Under the pieces are notes generated by a model, which was not told the origin of the DNA, searched no databases, and saw only the letters and a list, made by a program, of their open reading frames with translations. 64,000 nucleotides of DNA from Mycobacterium sp. D16R12 (GTDB lineage Bacteria > Actinomycetota > Actinomycetes > Mycobacteriales > Mycobacteriaceae). The position numbers and the translations under genes are program-made. Position 1 is the first letter of the stretch. Each line of letters opens with the position of its first letter. The DNA is taken from assembly GCF_002013465.1 (NCBI RefSeq), contig NZ_MAFC01000013.1, forward strand, positions 186,001-250,000, given 5' to 3'. Positions 25,833-36,890 of this stretch are shown piece after piece.

Positions 25833-26468
25833 ATGACCACCGTTGAACGCGGCATCCCGATCATCGCCGAGTACGACCTGCCGACCGTGGATCTGCTGCC
25901 CGCCAACACGGCGACATGGCAGATCGACCCCGCTCGCGCGGTGTTGCTCGTCCACGATATGCAGCGTTACTTCCTTGCTCCACTGCCCGTTTCGTTGCGC
26001 GCCAAGTTGGTGAGTAACGTCGCGGCCATCCGTGACAGGTCCGTGGCCGCGGGCATCCCGATCGCCTACACCGCTCAGCCCGGCAGCATGACTCAGGAAC
26101 AGCGCGGTCTGCTCAAGGACTTCTGGGGCCCGGGGATGCGCGTGGACGAGGAGCATCGCCAGATCGTCGATCCGATCGCGCCCGATCCCGGCGATTGGGT
26201 CTTCACCAAATGGCGGTACAGCGCCTTCCATCGTTCGGCGCTGCTGGAGCGGATGCACGCCGCAGGGCGAGATCAGCTGATTATCTGCGGGGTTTACGCC
26301 CATGTGGGAGTGCTGATGACCGCGGTGGACGCGTTCACTCACGATATCGAGACCTTCCTGGTTGCCGATGCGATTGCCGACTTCGATGACGAATCACACT
26401 GGATGGCATTGGAATACGCGGCGCGGCGATGCGCTGTGCTGACCGTTACGGATGAGGTGCTGACATGA
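25833..26468 (+). CDS. phzD: PhzD-like isochorismatase (DHHA synthase)
   Basis: The 211-residue protein tracks PhzD along its whole length: [28 protein letters not shown] (Asp42), [33 protein letters not shown] (Lys126) and [10 protein letters not shown]. Asp42 and Lys126 match the catalytic Asp and Lys of PhzD. PhzD removes pyruvate from 2-amino-2-desoxyisochorismate to give trans-2,3-dihydro-3-hydroxyanthranilate. The next gene, which makes that substrate, overlaps its stop codon by four bases. It lacks the carrier domain that EntB has, which agrees with a PhzD rather than a siderophore role. Confidence 0.92.
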   Translation: MTTVERGIPIIAEYDLPTVDLLPANTATWQIDPARAVLLVHDMQRYFLAPLPVSLRAKLVSNVAAIRDRSVAAGIPIAYTAQPGSMTQEQRGLLKDFWGPGMRVDEEHRQIVDPIAPDPGDWVFTKWRYSAFHRSALLERMHAAGRDQLIICGVYAHVGVLMTAVDAFTHDIETFLVADAIADFDDESHWMALEYAARRCAVLTVTDEVLT

Positions 26469-28321
26469 GTGATCTTCTGGGGCGCGTCTTGGCCGGAGAA
26501 ACCGGACCGTTCGCGCTCCTGCACCGGCCGGAATCCGGGGCGCCCGATGCCGTAGACGTGTTCATCGGGGAGGTGACGGCCGTCGACCGGATCGGCGACC
26601 TGCCGTTGCGCGATGGACTGATTGGGCATGACCTATTGGCATTGGTGCCCTACCGCCAGATCGTCGAGCGGGGATTCGTGGCCCCCGATGACGGTGCTCA
26701 GCTGCTGGCGCTGGCCATCGAACAGCAGGAGTCGGCGCCGTTGTCGGCGGTGCTGGATCGCATTCCTGAGTATCCGGTGGTAGTGGGCCACAGCGATTTC
26801 GACATCGATGACGAGGAGTACGCACGTCTGGCCTCCGGAATCATCTCCGAGGAGATCGGTCAGGGTGCGGGTGCGAACTTCGTGCTCAAGCGGAACTTGC
26901 TCGTCCAGTTGCACGACTATTCGATCAATACAGCACTGACGCTCTTTCGCAGGCTGCTGGAGCGGGAGAAGGGTGCGTATTGGACCTTCCTGGTGAGTAC
27001 CGGGGATCAGGTGTTCGTCGGTGCCACGCCCGAACGCCATATCAGCGTGCAGGATTCGTTGGCAGTGATGAATCCGATCAGCGGGACCTACCGGTACGGT
27101 GCCAACGGCCCAAACCTGGATGCCGTCATGGAGTTTCTCGCGGACACCAAGGAATCCGATGAGCTCTACATGGTCGTCGACGAGGAACTGAAGATGATGG
27201 CCCGTATCTGCCCGGATGGTGGGCAGGTGCAAGGGCCATACCTGAAGGAAATGGCGCGGCTTGCGCACACCGAGTATCTGATTTCCGGTGTGACGAACCG
27301 CGATCCGCGAGAGATTCTGGCCGAGACGATGTTCGCGCCGACGGTGACGGGAAGCCCACTGGAGAACGCGTGCCGCGTCATCCAGCGATATGAACCAAAG
27401 GGCCGCCGGTACTACAGCGGAGTCGCCGCGCTGATCAGCACCGATACTGCCGGTATGCGGCAAATGGATTCGGCGATTCTGATTCGTACCGCCGAGATTT
27501 CACCGGATGGATCGCTGGTGGCCGGCACCGGAGCCACCATCGTTCGGCATTCCAACCCGGTGAGTGAGGCCGCCGAAACCCGCAGTAAGGCGGCGGGATT
27601 GCTGTCGGCGTTGACGACACGTCGCGAACTTCGCAGCCATCCTCGGGTGACGGAGGCTCTCGCGAGTCGCAACACCGGCATCGGGACCTTCTGGTTGGGA
27701 CACGGGTCGGGGGAGAGTGCCGCGAATCTGGTCGGCCGGACCGCGTTGGTGGTCGACGCCGAGGACACGTTCACTTCGATGATCGGATTGCAGCTGCGGG
27801 CGTTGGGCTTGCGGGTGGATATTCGCCGCTTCGACGAGGACATCAGACCCGGTTCGCATGACATTCTGGTGCTCGGTCCTGGCCCGGGTGATCCGACGGC
27901 CGTCGATGTTCCGAAGATCGCGACGCTGACCGCGTTGACGAAGACCGCACTGACCCAGCGCATTCCGTTCCTGTCGATTTGCCTGAGTCATCAGGTGTTG
28001 TGCCGGCAATTGGGCCTGCCCGTCCGCCGCCGGGAGCAGCCCAATCAGGGCGTCCAGCGGCAGATCGATTTGTTCGGAACTGAGCGGCATGTCGGGTTCT
28101 ACAACACCTTCGCCGCGGTGACGGGCGGAGAATGGGTGGATACCCCGGCTGGGCGAGTGCAGATTAGTTCCGATGCCGGTACGGGTGAGGTTCACGCGGT
28201 GCGCGCCAAGCGATTTGCATCGATACAGTTCCATGCCGAGTCCATCCTGACGCGGGATGGAGTGGGAATCTTCGGTGAGCTGCTGACGCCTCTGGCGACG
28301 GGGGTTCCGGTACTAGCATGA
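26465..28321 (+). CDS. phzE: PhzE-like ADIC synthase with fused glutamine amidotransferase
   Basis: The 618-residue protein is the usual length of PhzE. The N-terminal chorismate-binding part (to about 400) includes [10 protein letters not shown] and [10 protein letters not shown]. The C-terminal class I amidotransferase part has LGPGPGDP and the nucleophile Cys506 in [10 protein letters not shown], a form typical of PhzE rather than the GVCLGHQ of TrpG. FHAESILT near 600 supplies the His/Glu pair. It converts chorismate and glutamine to 2-amino-2-desoxyisochorismate. Start and stop overlap both neighbours by four bases (ATGA). An anthranilate synthase role is less likely because PhzD follows. 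Confidence 0.92.
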   Translation: MSDLLGRVLAGETGPFALLHRPESGAPDAVDVFIGEVTAVDRIGDLPLRDGLIGHDLLALVPYRQIVERGFVAPDDGAQLLALAIEQQESAPLSAVLDRIPEYPVVVGHSDFDIDDEEYARLASGIISEEIGQGAGANFVLKRNLLVQLHDYSINTALTLFRRLLEREKGAYWTFLVSTGDQVFVGATPERHISVQDSLAVMNPISGTYRYGANGPNLDAVMEFLADTKESDELYMVVDEELKMMARICPDGGQVQGPYLKEMARLAHTEYLISGVTNRDPREILAETMFAPTVTGSPLENACRVIQRYEPKGRRYYSGVAALISTDTAGMRQMDSAILIRTAEISPDGSLVAGTGATIVRHSNPVSEAAETRSKAAGLLSALTTRRELRSHPRVTEALASRNTGIGTFWLGHGSGESAANLVGRTALVVDAEDTFTSMIGLQLRALGLRVDIRRFDEDIRPGSHDILVLGPGPGDPTAVDVPKIATLTALTKTALTQRIPFLSICLSHQVLCRQLGLPVRRREQPNQGVQRQIDLFGTERHVGFYNTFAAVTGGEWVDTPAGRVQISSDAGTGEVHAVRAKRFASIQFHAESILTRDGVGIFGELLTPLATGVPVLA

Positions 28322-29274
28322 CAAGTGTGCGCATCGACATTCACGCTCACCTGTGGTCCGACGAGTATCTCTCGCTGCTCGATGAGCACGGGCGGGCCGG
28401 TACCGATGTCCATCGTGGTCTCGGGGCCGGGGCGGTGCGTGCCGATTTGGATGGACGTTTCGCGTTGATGGACGAGGCGGGTGTTGACCTGCAGATCCTC
28501 TCGGCGACACCGGCATCGCCCCATTTCGAGGATGAGCCTGCCGCCGTCGAGAGCGCCCGATTCATCAACGATGAGTACGCGAAGCTCGCTAGTGAGTACC
28601 CGGGACGGTTTCGGGCGCTGGCGTCGTTGCCCTTGCCGCATATCCCGGCAGCATTGGAGGAGTTGAGCCGCGCGATCGACGATCTGGGGATGTACGGCGC
28701 GGCGATCACGACTTCGGTGCTTGGTAGATCAATCGCCGACCCGATCTTCGATCCGCTGTACGCGGAGCTCAATCGAAGGAGCGCAATCCTTTTCGTGCAC
28801 CCTGCGGGGTGTGGAGCGGACTCCTCGTTGATCACCGAACACTCGCTCACCTGGTCCATCGGCGCGCCGATCGAGGACACGATCGCGATCATGCACTTGA
28901 TCGTCGCGGGCATCCCGTCGCGTTATCCGGATATGAAGATCGTGACGTGTCATCTGGGTGGGGCATTGCCGATGGTGCTGGAGCGAGTGAACCGGCAGGT
29001 GACCGAGTGGGAAGCCACCCATTGTCCGGAGGCGCCCAAGGATGCCGCCCGGCGGATTTGGTACGACACGGTGGGACATGACCACACGCCCGCGTTGCAG
29101 GCGGCTGTCGCGTCGCTGGGTGTCGACCGGCTGGTGTTCGGATCGGATTTCCCATACCAGGGCGGTTCCCGGTACGTCAGTGCCGCGACGTACATCCAGG
29201 AGGGTCTGTCGGCCGAGGACGCCTCGTTGATCCTCGACCGCAATGGGGCTGAACTGCTGGGGTTGACGAACTGA
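28318..29274 (+). CDS. ACMSD-like amidohydrolase, probable decarboxylase
   Basis: ATG 28318 overlaps the PhzE-like stop. The 318-residue protein is an amidohydrolase-2 TIM barrel with the metal ligands His9-x-His11 (DIHAHLW), FVHPAG near 160, CHLGGALP near 215, and FGSDFPY near 275. The family contains ACMS decarboxylase and non-oxidative benzoate decarboxylases such as gamma-resorcylate decarboxylase. Its place after 3-hydroxyanthranilate-forming genes makes decarboxylation of that acid, its hydroxylated form or the diazo acid the best guess. ACMS itself would require a 3-hydroxyanthranilate dioxygenase, and none is visible here. Confidence 0.78.
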   Translation: MTSVRIDIHAHLWSDEYLSLLDEHGRAGTDVHRGLGAGAVRADLDGRFALMDEAGVDLQILSATPASPHFEDEPAAVESARFINDEYAKLASEYPGRFRALASLPLPHIPAALEELSRAIDDLGMYGAAITTSVLGRSIADPIFDPLYAELNRRSAILFVHPAGCGADSSLITEHSLTWSIGAPIEDTIAIMHLIVAGIPSRYPDMKIVTCHLGGALPMVLERVNRQVTEWEATHCPEAPKDAARRIWYDTVGHDHTPALQAAVASLGVDRLVFGSDFPYQGGSRYVSAATYIQEGLSAEDASLILDRNGAELLGLTN

Positions 29275-29309
29275 GACTGGTTGTCGGTGGGGGTCGCTAG
29301 TATTCGAAC

Positions 29310-30637
29310 ATGGGTTCGATTGGGGTGTTGGAGGCGGCGGTTGATGCCTTCTGCGCTGAGTCGATTCAGGAGCTGACCGCATCTGAGGCGCTGGCGGTGT
29401 TGGCGCGGTTGGAGGTGGTGCAGCGCCGGTTGTCCGCCCATGGGTTGGGGCTGGTTCCGATGGTGATGGCCCAGGCCTCGCCGATCGAACTCGGGGGCAC
29501 CTCGCATGCCGATGTGTTGTCGCGGCGGCTGCATATCAGCAAGAGTGCGGCCCGGCGCCGGATCGGCGATGCCGAACAGTTGGCGCCCAGGCGTGGACTG
29601 ACCGGTGACGTGTTGGCGCCACAGCTGCCAAATGTCGCCGAGGCTTTACGGCGCGGGGATATCGGGGGCGAGCATGTGCGGATCATTCGTGGCTTCTTCG
29701 ACAAACTGCCCATCGTGGTGGATGTGCCGACCCGCGAGGCCGCCGAACAACAACTCGCGGCCATGGCGGCCCGGTTTGGGCCCGAGGCGCTGCGTATCGG
29801 TGCCGACCGGTTGATGGCGTTGTTGAACCCGGACGGCGAGTTCTCCGGATGCGGATCGAGCACGGCCGAAGAGGGATCGTGATCGGGCAGCAGGGTTTTG
29901 ACGGCATGTCCGCGATCTCGGGACTGTTGGATCCCGAGACGCGCGCCTATCTGGATGCGGTGTTCGCCAAACTCGCCGCACCCGGCATGTGCAACCCTGC
30001 CGATCAAACACCTCTCGTGGACGGGGAACCGGCCCCCGAGGCCGCCGAGCGCGACACCCGCAGCAGCGCCCAACGCAACCACGACGCCCTCAAGGCGATG
30101 TCGCGCATGGCGCTCGCCTCCGGACAGCTCGGCTCCCATCACGGCCTACCGGTGACCGTCGTGGTCACCACCACCCTCAAAGAGCTCGAAGACGCCGCCG
30201 GCGTCGCGATCACCGGCGCCGGCACGAGGCTGCCCCTGCGCGATCTGATCCGCATGGCCGCCCACGCCCACCACTGCCTGACGATCTTCGACGACGACGG
30301 CCGACCGCTATATCTCGGACGTTCGAAACGCATCGCCACCGCGGATCAGCGCATCGTGCTGCACGCCCAAGACCGCGGCTGCACCCACCCCGGCTGCCAC
30401 ATCCCCGGATACCTCTGCCAGGTCCACCACATCAACGAATGGGCCCAAGGCGGACCCACCAACATCGACAACCTCACCTTCGCCTGCGCACCCCACCACC
30501 GACTCCTTAACCACGGCTGGACCACCCGAAAACACACCGACGGCACCACCGAATGGATACCCCCACCAGACCTCGATCTTGGTGACTCAATCACCAACAG
30601 CCACCACCACCCGGGACGGCTGACGCCCGCCTACTAG
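29310..30637 (+). pseudogene. 13E12-family DUF222/HNH protein split by a frameshift
   Basis: The first frame (29310-29882) carries the DUF222 domain, and the second (from about 29849 to 30637) carries its end plus an HNH nuclease: CTHPGC, QVHHINEWAQGG, NIDNLTFAC and HHRLLNHG. Together they make about 440 residues, the usual length of mycobacterial 13E12-repeat proteins. Continuity breaks near 29845-29880, where the expected transition from LNPDGEFS to RRGIVIGQQGFDG needs a net change of one base (equivalently two). The HNH part itself is intact and could be made from ATG 29849. The gene is multicopy and mobile-like; its function is unknown. Confidence 0.8.
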
Positions 30638-30647
30638 ACTGGTCGCC

Positions 30648-30733
30648 GGACCCCGCGCGGCGTCTATCCTGTGAACTCCCCCAGGGCTGGAAGGCAGCAA
30701 GGGTCAACGGGCTCTGTCGGGTGCGCGGGGTCC
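30648..30733 (+). ncRNA. ffs: 4.5S signal recognition particle RNA
   Basis: The ends pair as GGACCCCGCGC (30648-30658) with GCGCGGGGTCC (30723-30733). The apical part carries the conserved Ffh-binding elements GGGCTGGAAGGCAGCAAGGGT. It scaffolds Ffh for co-translational membrane targeting. In mycobacteria it sits between dnaX and the Rv3722c-type aminotransferase, as here. Confidence 0.93.
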
Positions 30734-30779
30734 CCTTTCCGAAGATCGCGACCTCCAGATGCCCCGTAGGGGCGAATAG

Positions 30780-32722
<1,943 letters not shown>

Positions 32723-32758
32723 CACGGGATATCCCCCATCCATCATGTGCGGATTCGC

Positions 32759-33484
32759 TTACGGCGCCTTTTGTACCTTGGCGATCTGCTTGTTGAGTAG
32801 ATCCAACACCAGCGTGTCCTGATCGGGTGTCCACGGATCGATGAATCGATCGACTTCGATCCTGACGGTGGTGCCGCGAGGATGGGCGATCGCGATATGA
32901 GACTCGACGCCGATCTGATCTCCCTCGGGCCCGAGAAGGCCGCCGACCTTCACCAACTTGGCCTCCACCGAGGCGCCAGGCAAATCGGCGATGGAGACAT
33001 GTGCCTTCATGGCCATCCCGTCGCCTTCCATCTGGACCGAAGCGCATTCCTGGGCCCGCTTCGCAAGGTCGTCGAATGACTGCTTGATCCCGAGCCCGAC
33101 ACTGCTCTGCGCCGTCACGGTGTCCGACTCGTACTTGGCTTGCGCCCTGTCGTAGTCGCCATCTCCCTCGGAAATGAACTCGTAGCATCCGGGCGGGTTG
33201 ACCTTCTCCGGTTTGGACTTTCCCGCCTTGTCCTTGTCGAGTTTGAGCTTGTCCTCGACGGTGAAGGTCCCATTGCCGGCGGGGAAGTCCTCGCGGTTCA
33301 GCACCAGCGCGGTCGCCGGACCCTCGGGCAACTTCGCGGCCGGTTCTTCAGCCTTCTGAGTACTCGATGGAGCCGCCGAAGGATTACTCGGCGATTCCTT
33401 CGAACAAGCGGAGGTGAATGCGAGTGCGATGACACTCGCGCCAACCGCCAACACAGTGTTCATATCAACGCGACGTGTCTTCAT
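32759..33484 (-). CDS. Lipoprotein of a tandem paralogous pair (second)
   Basis: ATG 33484 gives 241 residues with a signal ending in LAFTSAC (Cys27). A Ser/Pro/Ala-rich linker follows, then a domain with two cysteines (PPGCYEF, AQECASV). The C-terminal third is clearly homologous to the preceding gene, so the pair arose by tandem duplication and diverged in its N-terminal part. The gene order and 36-base gap suggest co-transcription. No ligand or enzyme motif is visible. Confidence 0.75.
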   Translation of the reverse strand: MKTRRVDMNTVLAVGASVIALAFTSACSKESPSNPSAAPSSTQKAEEPAAKLPEGPATALVLNREDFPAGNGTFTVEDKLKLDKDKAGKSKPEKVNPPGCYEFISEGDGDYDRAQAKYESDTVTAQSSVGLGIKQSFDDLAKRAQECASVQMEGDGMAMKAHVSIADLPGASVEAKLVKVGGLLGPEGDQIGVESHIAIAHPRGTTVRIEVDRFIDPWTPDQDTLVLDLLNKQIAKVQKAP

Positions 33485-33579
33485 GCGCGGACTTTAGCGA
33501 ACAAGATCACGCAATGTAGCCGTTTGTTGGTCAGGTGGCCCGCCAAGGACGTCTGCGGTCGCCGGTACCCTTGCTCTCC

Positions 33580-35583
33580 GTGGCCCTGTACCGCAAGTAT
33601 CGCCCGGCGACTTTCGCCGAAGTTATCGGCCAGGAGCACGTCACCGGACCGTTGACCACCGCGCTGGACGCCGGCCGAATCAACCACGCGTATCTGTTCT
33701 CGGGCCCTCGTGGCTGCGGTAAGACGTCCTCCGCGCGCATCCTGGCCCGCTCACTGAACTGCGTGCAGGGCCCCACCTCAACGCCGTGCGGAACCTGCGA
33801 CTCATGTGTCGCGCTGGCGCCCAACGGCTCGGGGAACGTCGATGTCATCGAACTCGACGCCGCCAGCCACGGTGGAGTGGACGACACCCGTGAGCTACGT
33901 GACAGAGCCTTCTACGCACCCGCGCAGTCGCGCTACCGCATCTTCATCATCGACGAAGCGCACATGGTCACCACCGCGGGTTTCAACGCGCTGCTCAAGA
34001 TCGTCGAGGAGCCGCCCGAGCATCTGATCTTCGTCTTCGCCACTACCGAGCCGGAGAAGGTGCTGCCCACCATCCGGTCGCGCACCCACCACTACCCCTT
34101 CCGACTGCTGGCGCCGAAGACGATGCGGACGCTCGTCGAGGGCATCTGTGCGCAGGAGAAGGTCTCCGTCGACGATCCGGTGTACCCGCTGGTGATCCGT
34201 GCCGGTGCGGGATCCCCCCGCGACACCCTGTCGGTGCTCGACCAACTGCTTGCCGGTGCGGACGAGGAACGCGTCACGTACCAACGGGCTCTCGCGCTGC
34301 TGGGTGTCACCGATATCGCGTTGATCGACGATGCGGTCGACGCCCTCGCTGCCGGTGACGGCGCCGCGGTGTTCGGAGCCATCGAAGGCGTGATGGATGC
34401 CGGACACGATCCGCGCCGATTCGGCACAGACCTGTTGGAACGCTTCCGTGATCTGATTGTCCTGCAAGCTGTTCCGGATGCGGCCGAGCGCGGTGTGGTT
34501 GACGCGCCGCAGGATGTGCTGGAACGGATGCGTGAACAGGCCGAGCGCATCGGCCCCGCGACGCTGACCCGGTACGCCGAGGTGCTGCATGCCGGACTCG
34601 GGGAGATGCGCGGCGCGACGGCACCCCGTCTGCTGCTGGAAGTGGTGTGTGCCCGGCTGCTGTTGCCTTCGGCCGCGGATGCGGAATCGGCTGTGCTGCA
34701 ACGCGTCGAACGCATCGAGAAGCGTCTGGACATGTCGGTGCCTGAGGCTGAGGGGGGAGTCGCGTCGCCGCGTTTTGTCCGCAGGTCGCAGGCCTCCGAT
34801 GCGCCGGCCGCGGAAACACCCGCGCCACCGGCTCCGGCGCCTGAGCCCCCTGCTCCCGCTCCCGCGCCGCCGGTGCCCGCTCCTGCACCCGAACCGGAAC
34901 CCACTCCGGAGCCGGAGCCCGCCCCGGAACCGGAACCAACTCCAGAACCGGCACCGCCCGCTCCCGTGGCGGTTCCGGAGCCGGAGCCGACCCCCGAGCC
35001 TGAGTCGACGCCGGAACCGGAGCCGGAGCCGACCCCGGAACCCGAGCCCGCACCTGAGCCGCGCCAGCCCGGCGCTCTCGACACCACCGCGGTCCGCAAC
35101 GCCTGGGCCGAGATCCGATCCAAGGTCAGGGATCGCAGCCGTACCACCGAGGTCATGCTCTCCGGTGCCACGGTGCGAGCCATCGAGGGCAAGACCCTTG
35201 TGCTATCTCATGATTCGCCGCCGCTGGCTAAACGCATCACCGAGTCGCGCAACGCCGAAGTCATCCGGGACGCGTTGAAGGATGCGCTCGGGGTGGACTG
35301 GGAGATCCGCTGCGAGGTGGGCAGTGGAGAAGCCGGCGCTCCGGCTCCCACACAGAAGGCCAACAAGTCCGCGCCGCGGGTGGTAACCAGGCCCAGCCGC
35401 CCCACACCCGAGCCCGAGCAGGCGCCGGAGCCTGAGCCGGAACCCTCGTCCCCTGAGGACGAGGAGGAGCAGATGCTCGCCGAGGCCGGGCAGGGCGAGA
35501 CCGGGCCGCGACGCGACCCCGAAGAGGTCGCCCTGGAACTGCTTCAGAACGAGCTGGGTGCTCGCAAGATCGATCCCAGCTAG
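33580..35583 (+). CDS. dnaX: DNA polymerase III gamma/tau subunit
   Basis: GTG 33580 ([17 protein letters not shown]) is the family start; the frame is open 15 codons upstream. The 667-residue clamp-loader ATPase has Walker [11 protein letters not shown] (42-51), the zinc cysteines around CGTCDSC near 85-92, Walker B IIDEAHM near 125, and TIRSRT with the sensor/arginine finger. Domain III follows to about 385. A long Pro/Glu linker (about 405-505) leads to the tau C-terminal domain. The gene converges on, and overlaps by four bases, the methyltransferase gene. Confidence 0.95.
   Translation: MALYRKYRPATFAEVIGQEHVTGPLTTALDAGRINHAYLFSGPRGCGKTSSARILARSLNCVQGPTSTPCGTCDSCVALAPNGSGNVDVIELDAASHGGVDDTRELRDRAFYAPAQSRYRIFIIDEAHMVTTAGFNALLKIVEEPPEHLIFVFATTEPEKVLPTIRSRTHHYPFRLLAPKTMRTLVEGICAQEKVSVDDPVYPLVIRAGAGSPRDTLSVLDQLLAGADEERVTYQRALALLGVTDIALIDDAVDALAAGDGAAVFGAIEGVMDAGHDPRRFGTDLLERFRDLIVLQAVPDAAERGVVDAPQDVLERMREQAERIGPATLTRYAEVLHAGLGEMRGATAPRLLLEVVCARLLLPSAADAESAVLQRVERIEKRLDMSVPEAEGGVASPRFVRRSQASDAPAAETPAPPAPAPEPPAPAPAPPVPAPAPEPEPTPEPEPAPEPEPTPEPAPPAPVAVPEPEPTPEPESTPEPEPEPTPEPEPAPEPRQPGALDTTAVRNAWAEIRSKVRDRSRTTEVMLSGATVRAIEGKTLVLSHDSPPLAKRITESRNAEVIRDALKDALGVDWEIRCEVGSGEAGAPAPTQKANKSAPRVVTRPSRPTPEPEQAPEPEPEPSSPEDEEEQMLAEAGQGETGPRRDPEEVALELLQNELGARKIDPS
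34800..35065 (+). repeat. Imperfect Pro-Glu coding repeat inside dnaX
   Basis: The tau linker is built from units of PEPEPT/PAPEPE type over about 88 codons. The DNA repeats a GAGCCGGAGCC-like unit with many variants. Such tracts can change length by slippage between strains. Confidence 0.7.
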
Positions 35584-36890
35584 GGCTGCCACCACGGGCG
35601 CAGCGGTAGTGAGGAACCGCCGCGCTCATCCAGCTTCGTGGCCAACACCTGGTGTAGCTGAACGACATTGCGCTCGAAGCCCAGTCGTGAGCCCGCCATG
35701 TACAGCCCCCACACCTTCGCGGTGGCCTCGCCGACTTCGGCGACCGCCTCATCCCAGTGCTCGACGAGGTTGGCGCACCACTGCGTGAGTGTCAATGCGT
35801 AGTGGTGACGCAGGTTTTCCTCGTGGAGTACTTCGAGGCCGACGTTTTGTACCTCGGTGATGATCTTGCCGGACCCGGTCAACTCTCCATCGGGGAAGAC
35901 GTAGCGGTCAATGAAATACCCTGCGACGGCTGAGGTTCGGTTGTCGGGCCGGGTAATGCAGTGGTTGAGTAGCAGACCCCCGGTCTTCAGGCGTGACTGC
36001 AGAAACCGGAAGTAGGCGGGATAGTTCGCAATGCCGATGTGTTCGGTCAGCCCGATCGAGGAGACCGCGTCGAACCCTCTTTCCGTGATGTCGCGATAGT
36101 CGGCATGTCGGACCTCGGCGAGGTTCGAGAGGCCTTGATCGGCGATGGCTTTCTGTGCCCAGGCGGCCTGCTCTGCCGACAATGTGACACCGATGGCGTG
36201 CACGCCGTGCCGCGCCGCGTACCTGACCATCGACCCCCAGCCGCAGCCCACATCGAGCAGCCGGTCTCCGGGCTTGAGCGCCAGTTTCTCGAACACCAGC
36301 CGGTACTTGTTGTCCTGCGCCTCTTCCAGGGTGGTGTCCACACTCGGATAGCACGCGCACGTGTAGGTCATGGACGGGCCGAGTACCCACTCGTAGAACG
36401 CATTCGACACGTCGTAGTGGTGGTGAATGGCCTCGGAATCGCGTGTCTTGCTGTGCCGGAATCCCTCGACCATCCGGCGCCAGCGGGGTAGGGCCTCCTG
36501 TGGCGGCGGCGCGATGGGGCGCAGATGCTCAAAACCGATCGATCTGACGATGTTGGCCAGCACCCGCGCCGGTGGACGCTTGAAGTCCAGTTTGTCGGCC
36601 ATGGCCTTCAGTAGTTCGTAGGGGTCACCCGGGTGCACCCCTTGCATTTCGATATCGCCGGAAACATACGCCCGCGCCAGCCCCAGATCACCGGGCGCTG
36701 TCGCCAGATATGTTGTGCCACGCGGAGTTAACAGGTCCAGACCCAGTTCTGCATTCTCGGGTCCGGCCTTGCTCCCGTCGTATGCGCTGAAGCGCAACGG
36801 CAGGTCCCCTGCCGCCATGATCTCCAGAATCTCGGCAAGCGAGAGCCTGCCGTTCTCGCCGCGCTCATTTTTGGCATGAGTGGTCGTCAT
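35580..36890 (-). CDS. tmsB: SAM-dependent fatty acid methylene transferase (TmsB/BfaB-like)
   Basis: The 436-residue protein belongs to the cyclopropane fatty acid synthase family: an N-terminal domain to about 140, then the SAM domain with [10 protein letters not shown] near 218, IGVTLSAEQ near 240, and the active-site Cys in LNHCITRP near 315. It is much longer than CmaA-type mycolate enzymes. It matches Rv3720, which with the adjacent oxidoreductase makes 10-methyl (tuberculostearic) fatty acids from oleoyl phospholipid. ATG 36890 overlaps the stop of that partner gene. Confidence 0.88.
   Translation of the reverse strand: MTTTHAKNERGENGRLSLAEILEIMAAGDLPLRFSAYDGSKAGPENAELGLDLLTPRGTTYLATAPGDLGLARAYVSGDIEMQGVHPGDPYELLKAMADKLDFKRPPARVLANIVRSIGFEHLRPIAPPPQEALPRWRRMVEGFRHSKTRDSEAIHHHYDVSNAFYEWVLGPSMTYTCACYPSVDTTLEEAQDNKYRLVFEKLALKPGDRLLDVGCGWGSMVRYAARHGVHAIGVTLSAEQAAWAQKAIADQGLSNLAEVRHADYRDITERGFDAVSSIGLTEHIGIANYPAYFRFLQSRLKTGGLLLNHCITRPDNRTSAVAGYFIDRYVFPDGELTGSGKIITEVQNVGLEVLHEENLRHHYALTLTQWCANLVEHWDEAVAEVGEATAKVWGLYMAGSRLGFERNVVQLHQVLATKLDERGGSSLPLRPWWQP

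Noticed and set aside
25071..26468. Catechol siderophore genes (entA/entB)
   Set aside because: The isochorismatase is PhzD-like throughout, has no carrier domain, and no isochorismate synthase or peptide synthetase is near.
23911..28321. Phenazine biosynthesis cluster
   Set aside because: PhzC, PhzD and PhzE homologues are present, but phzF, phzA/B and phzG are not in the window and an EntA-like dehydrogenase diverts the PhzD product to 3-hydroxyanthranilate.
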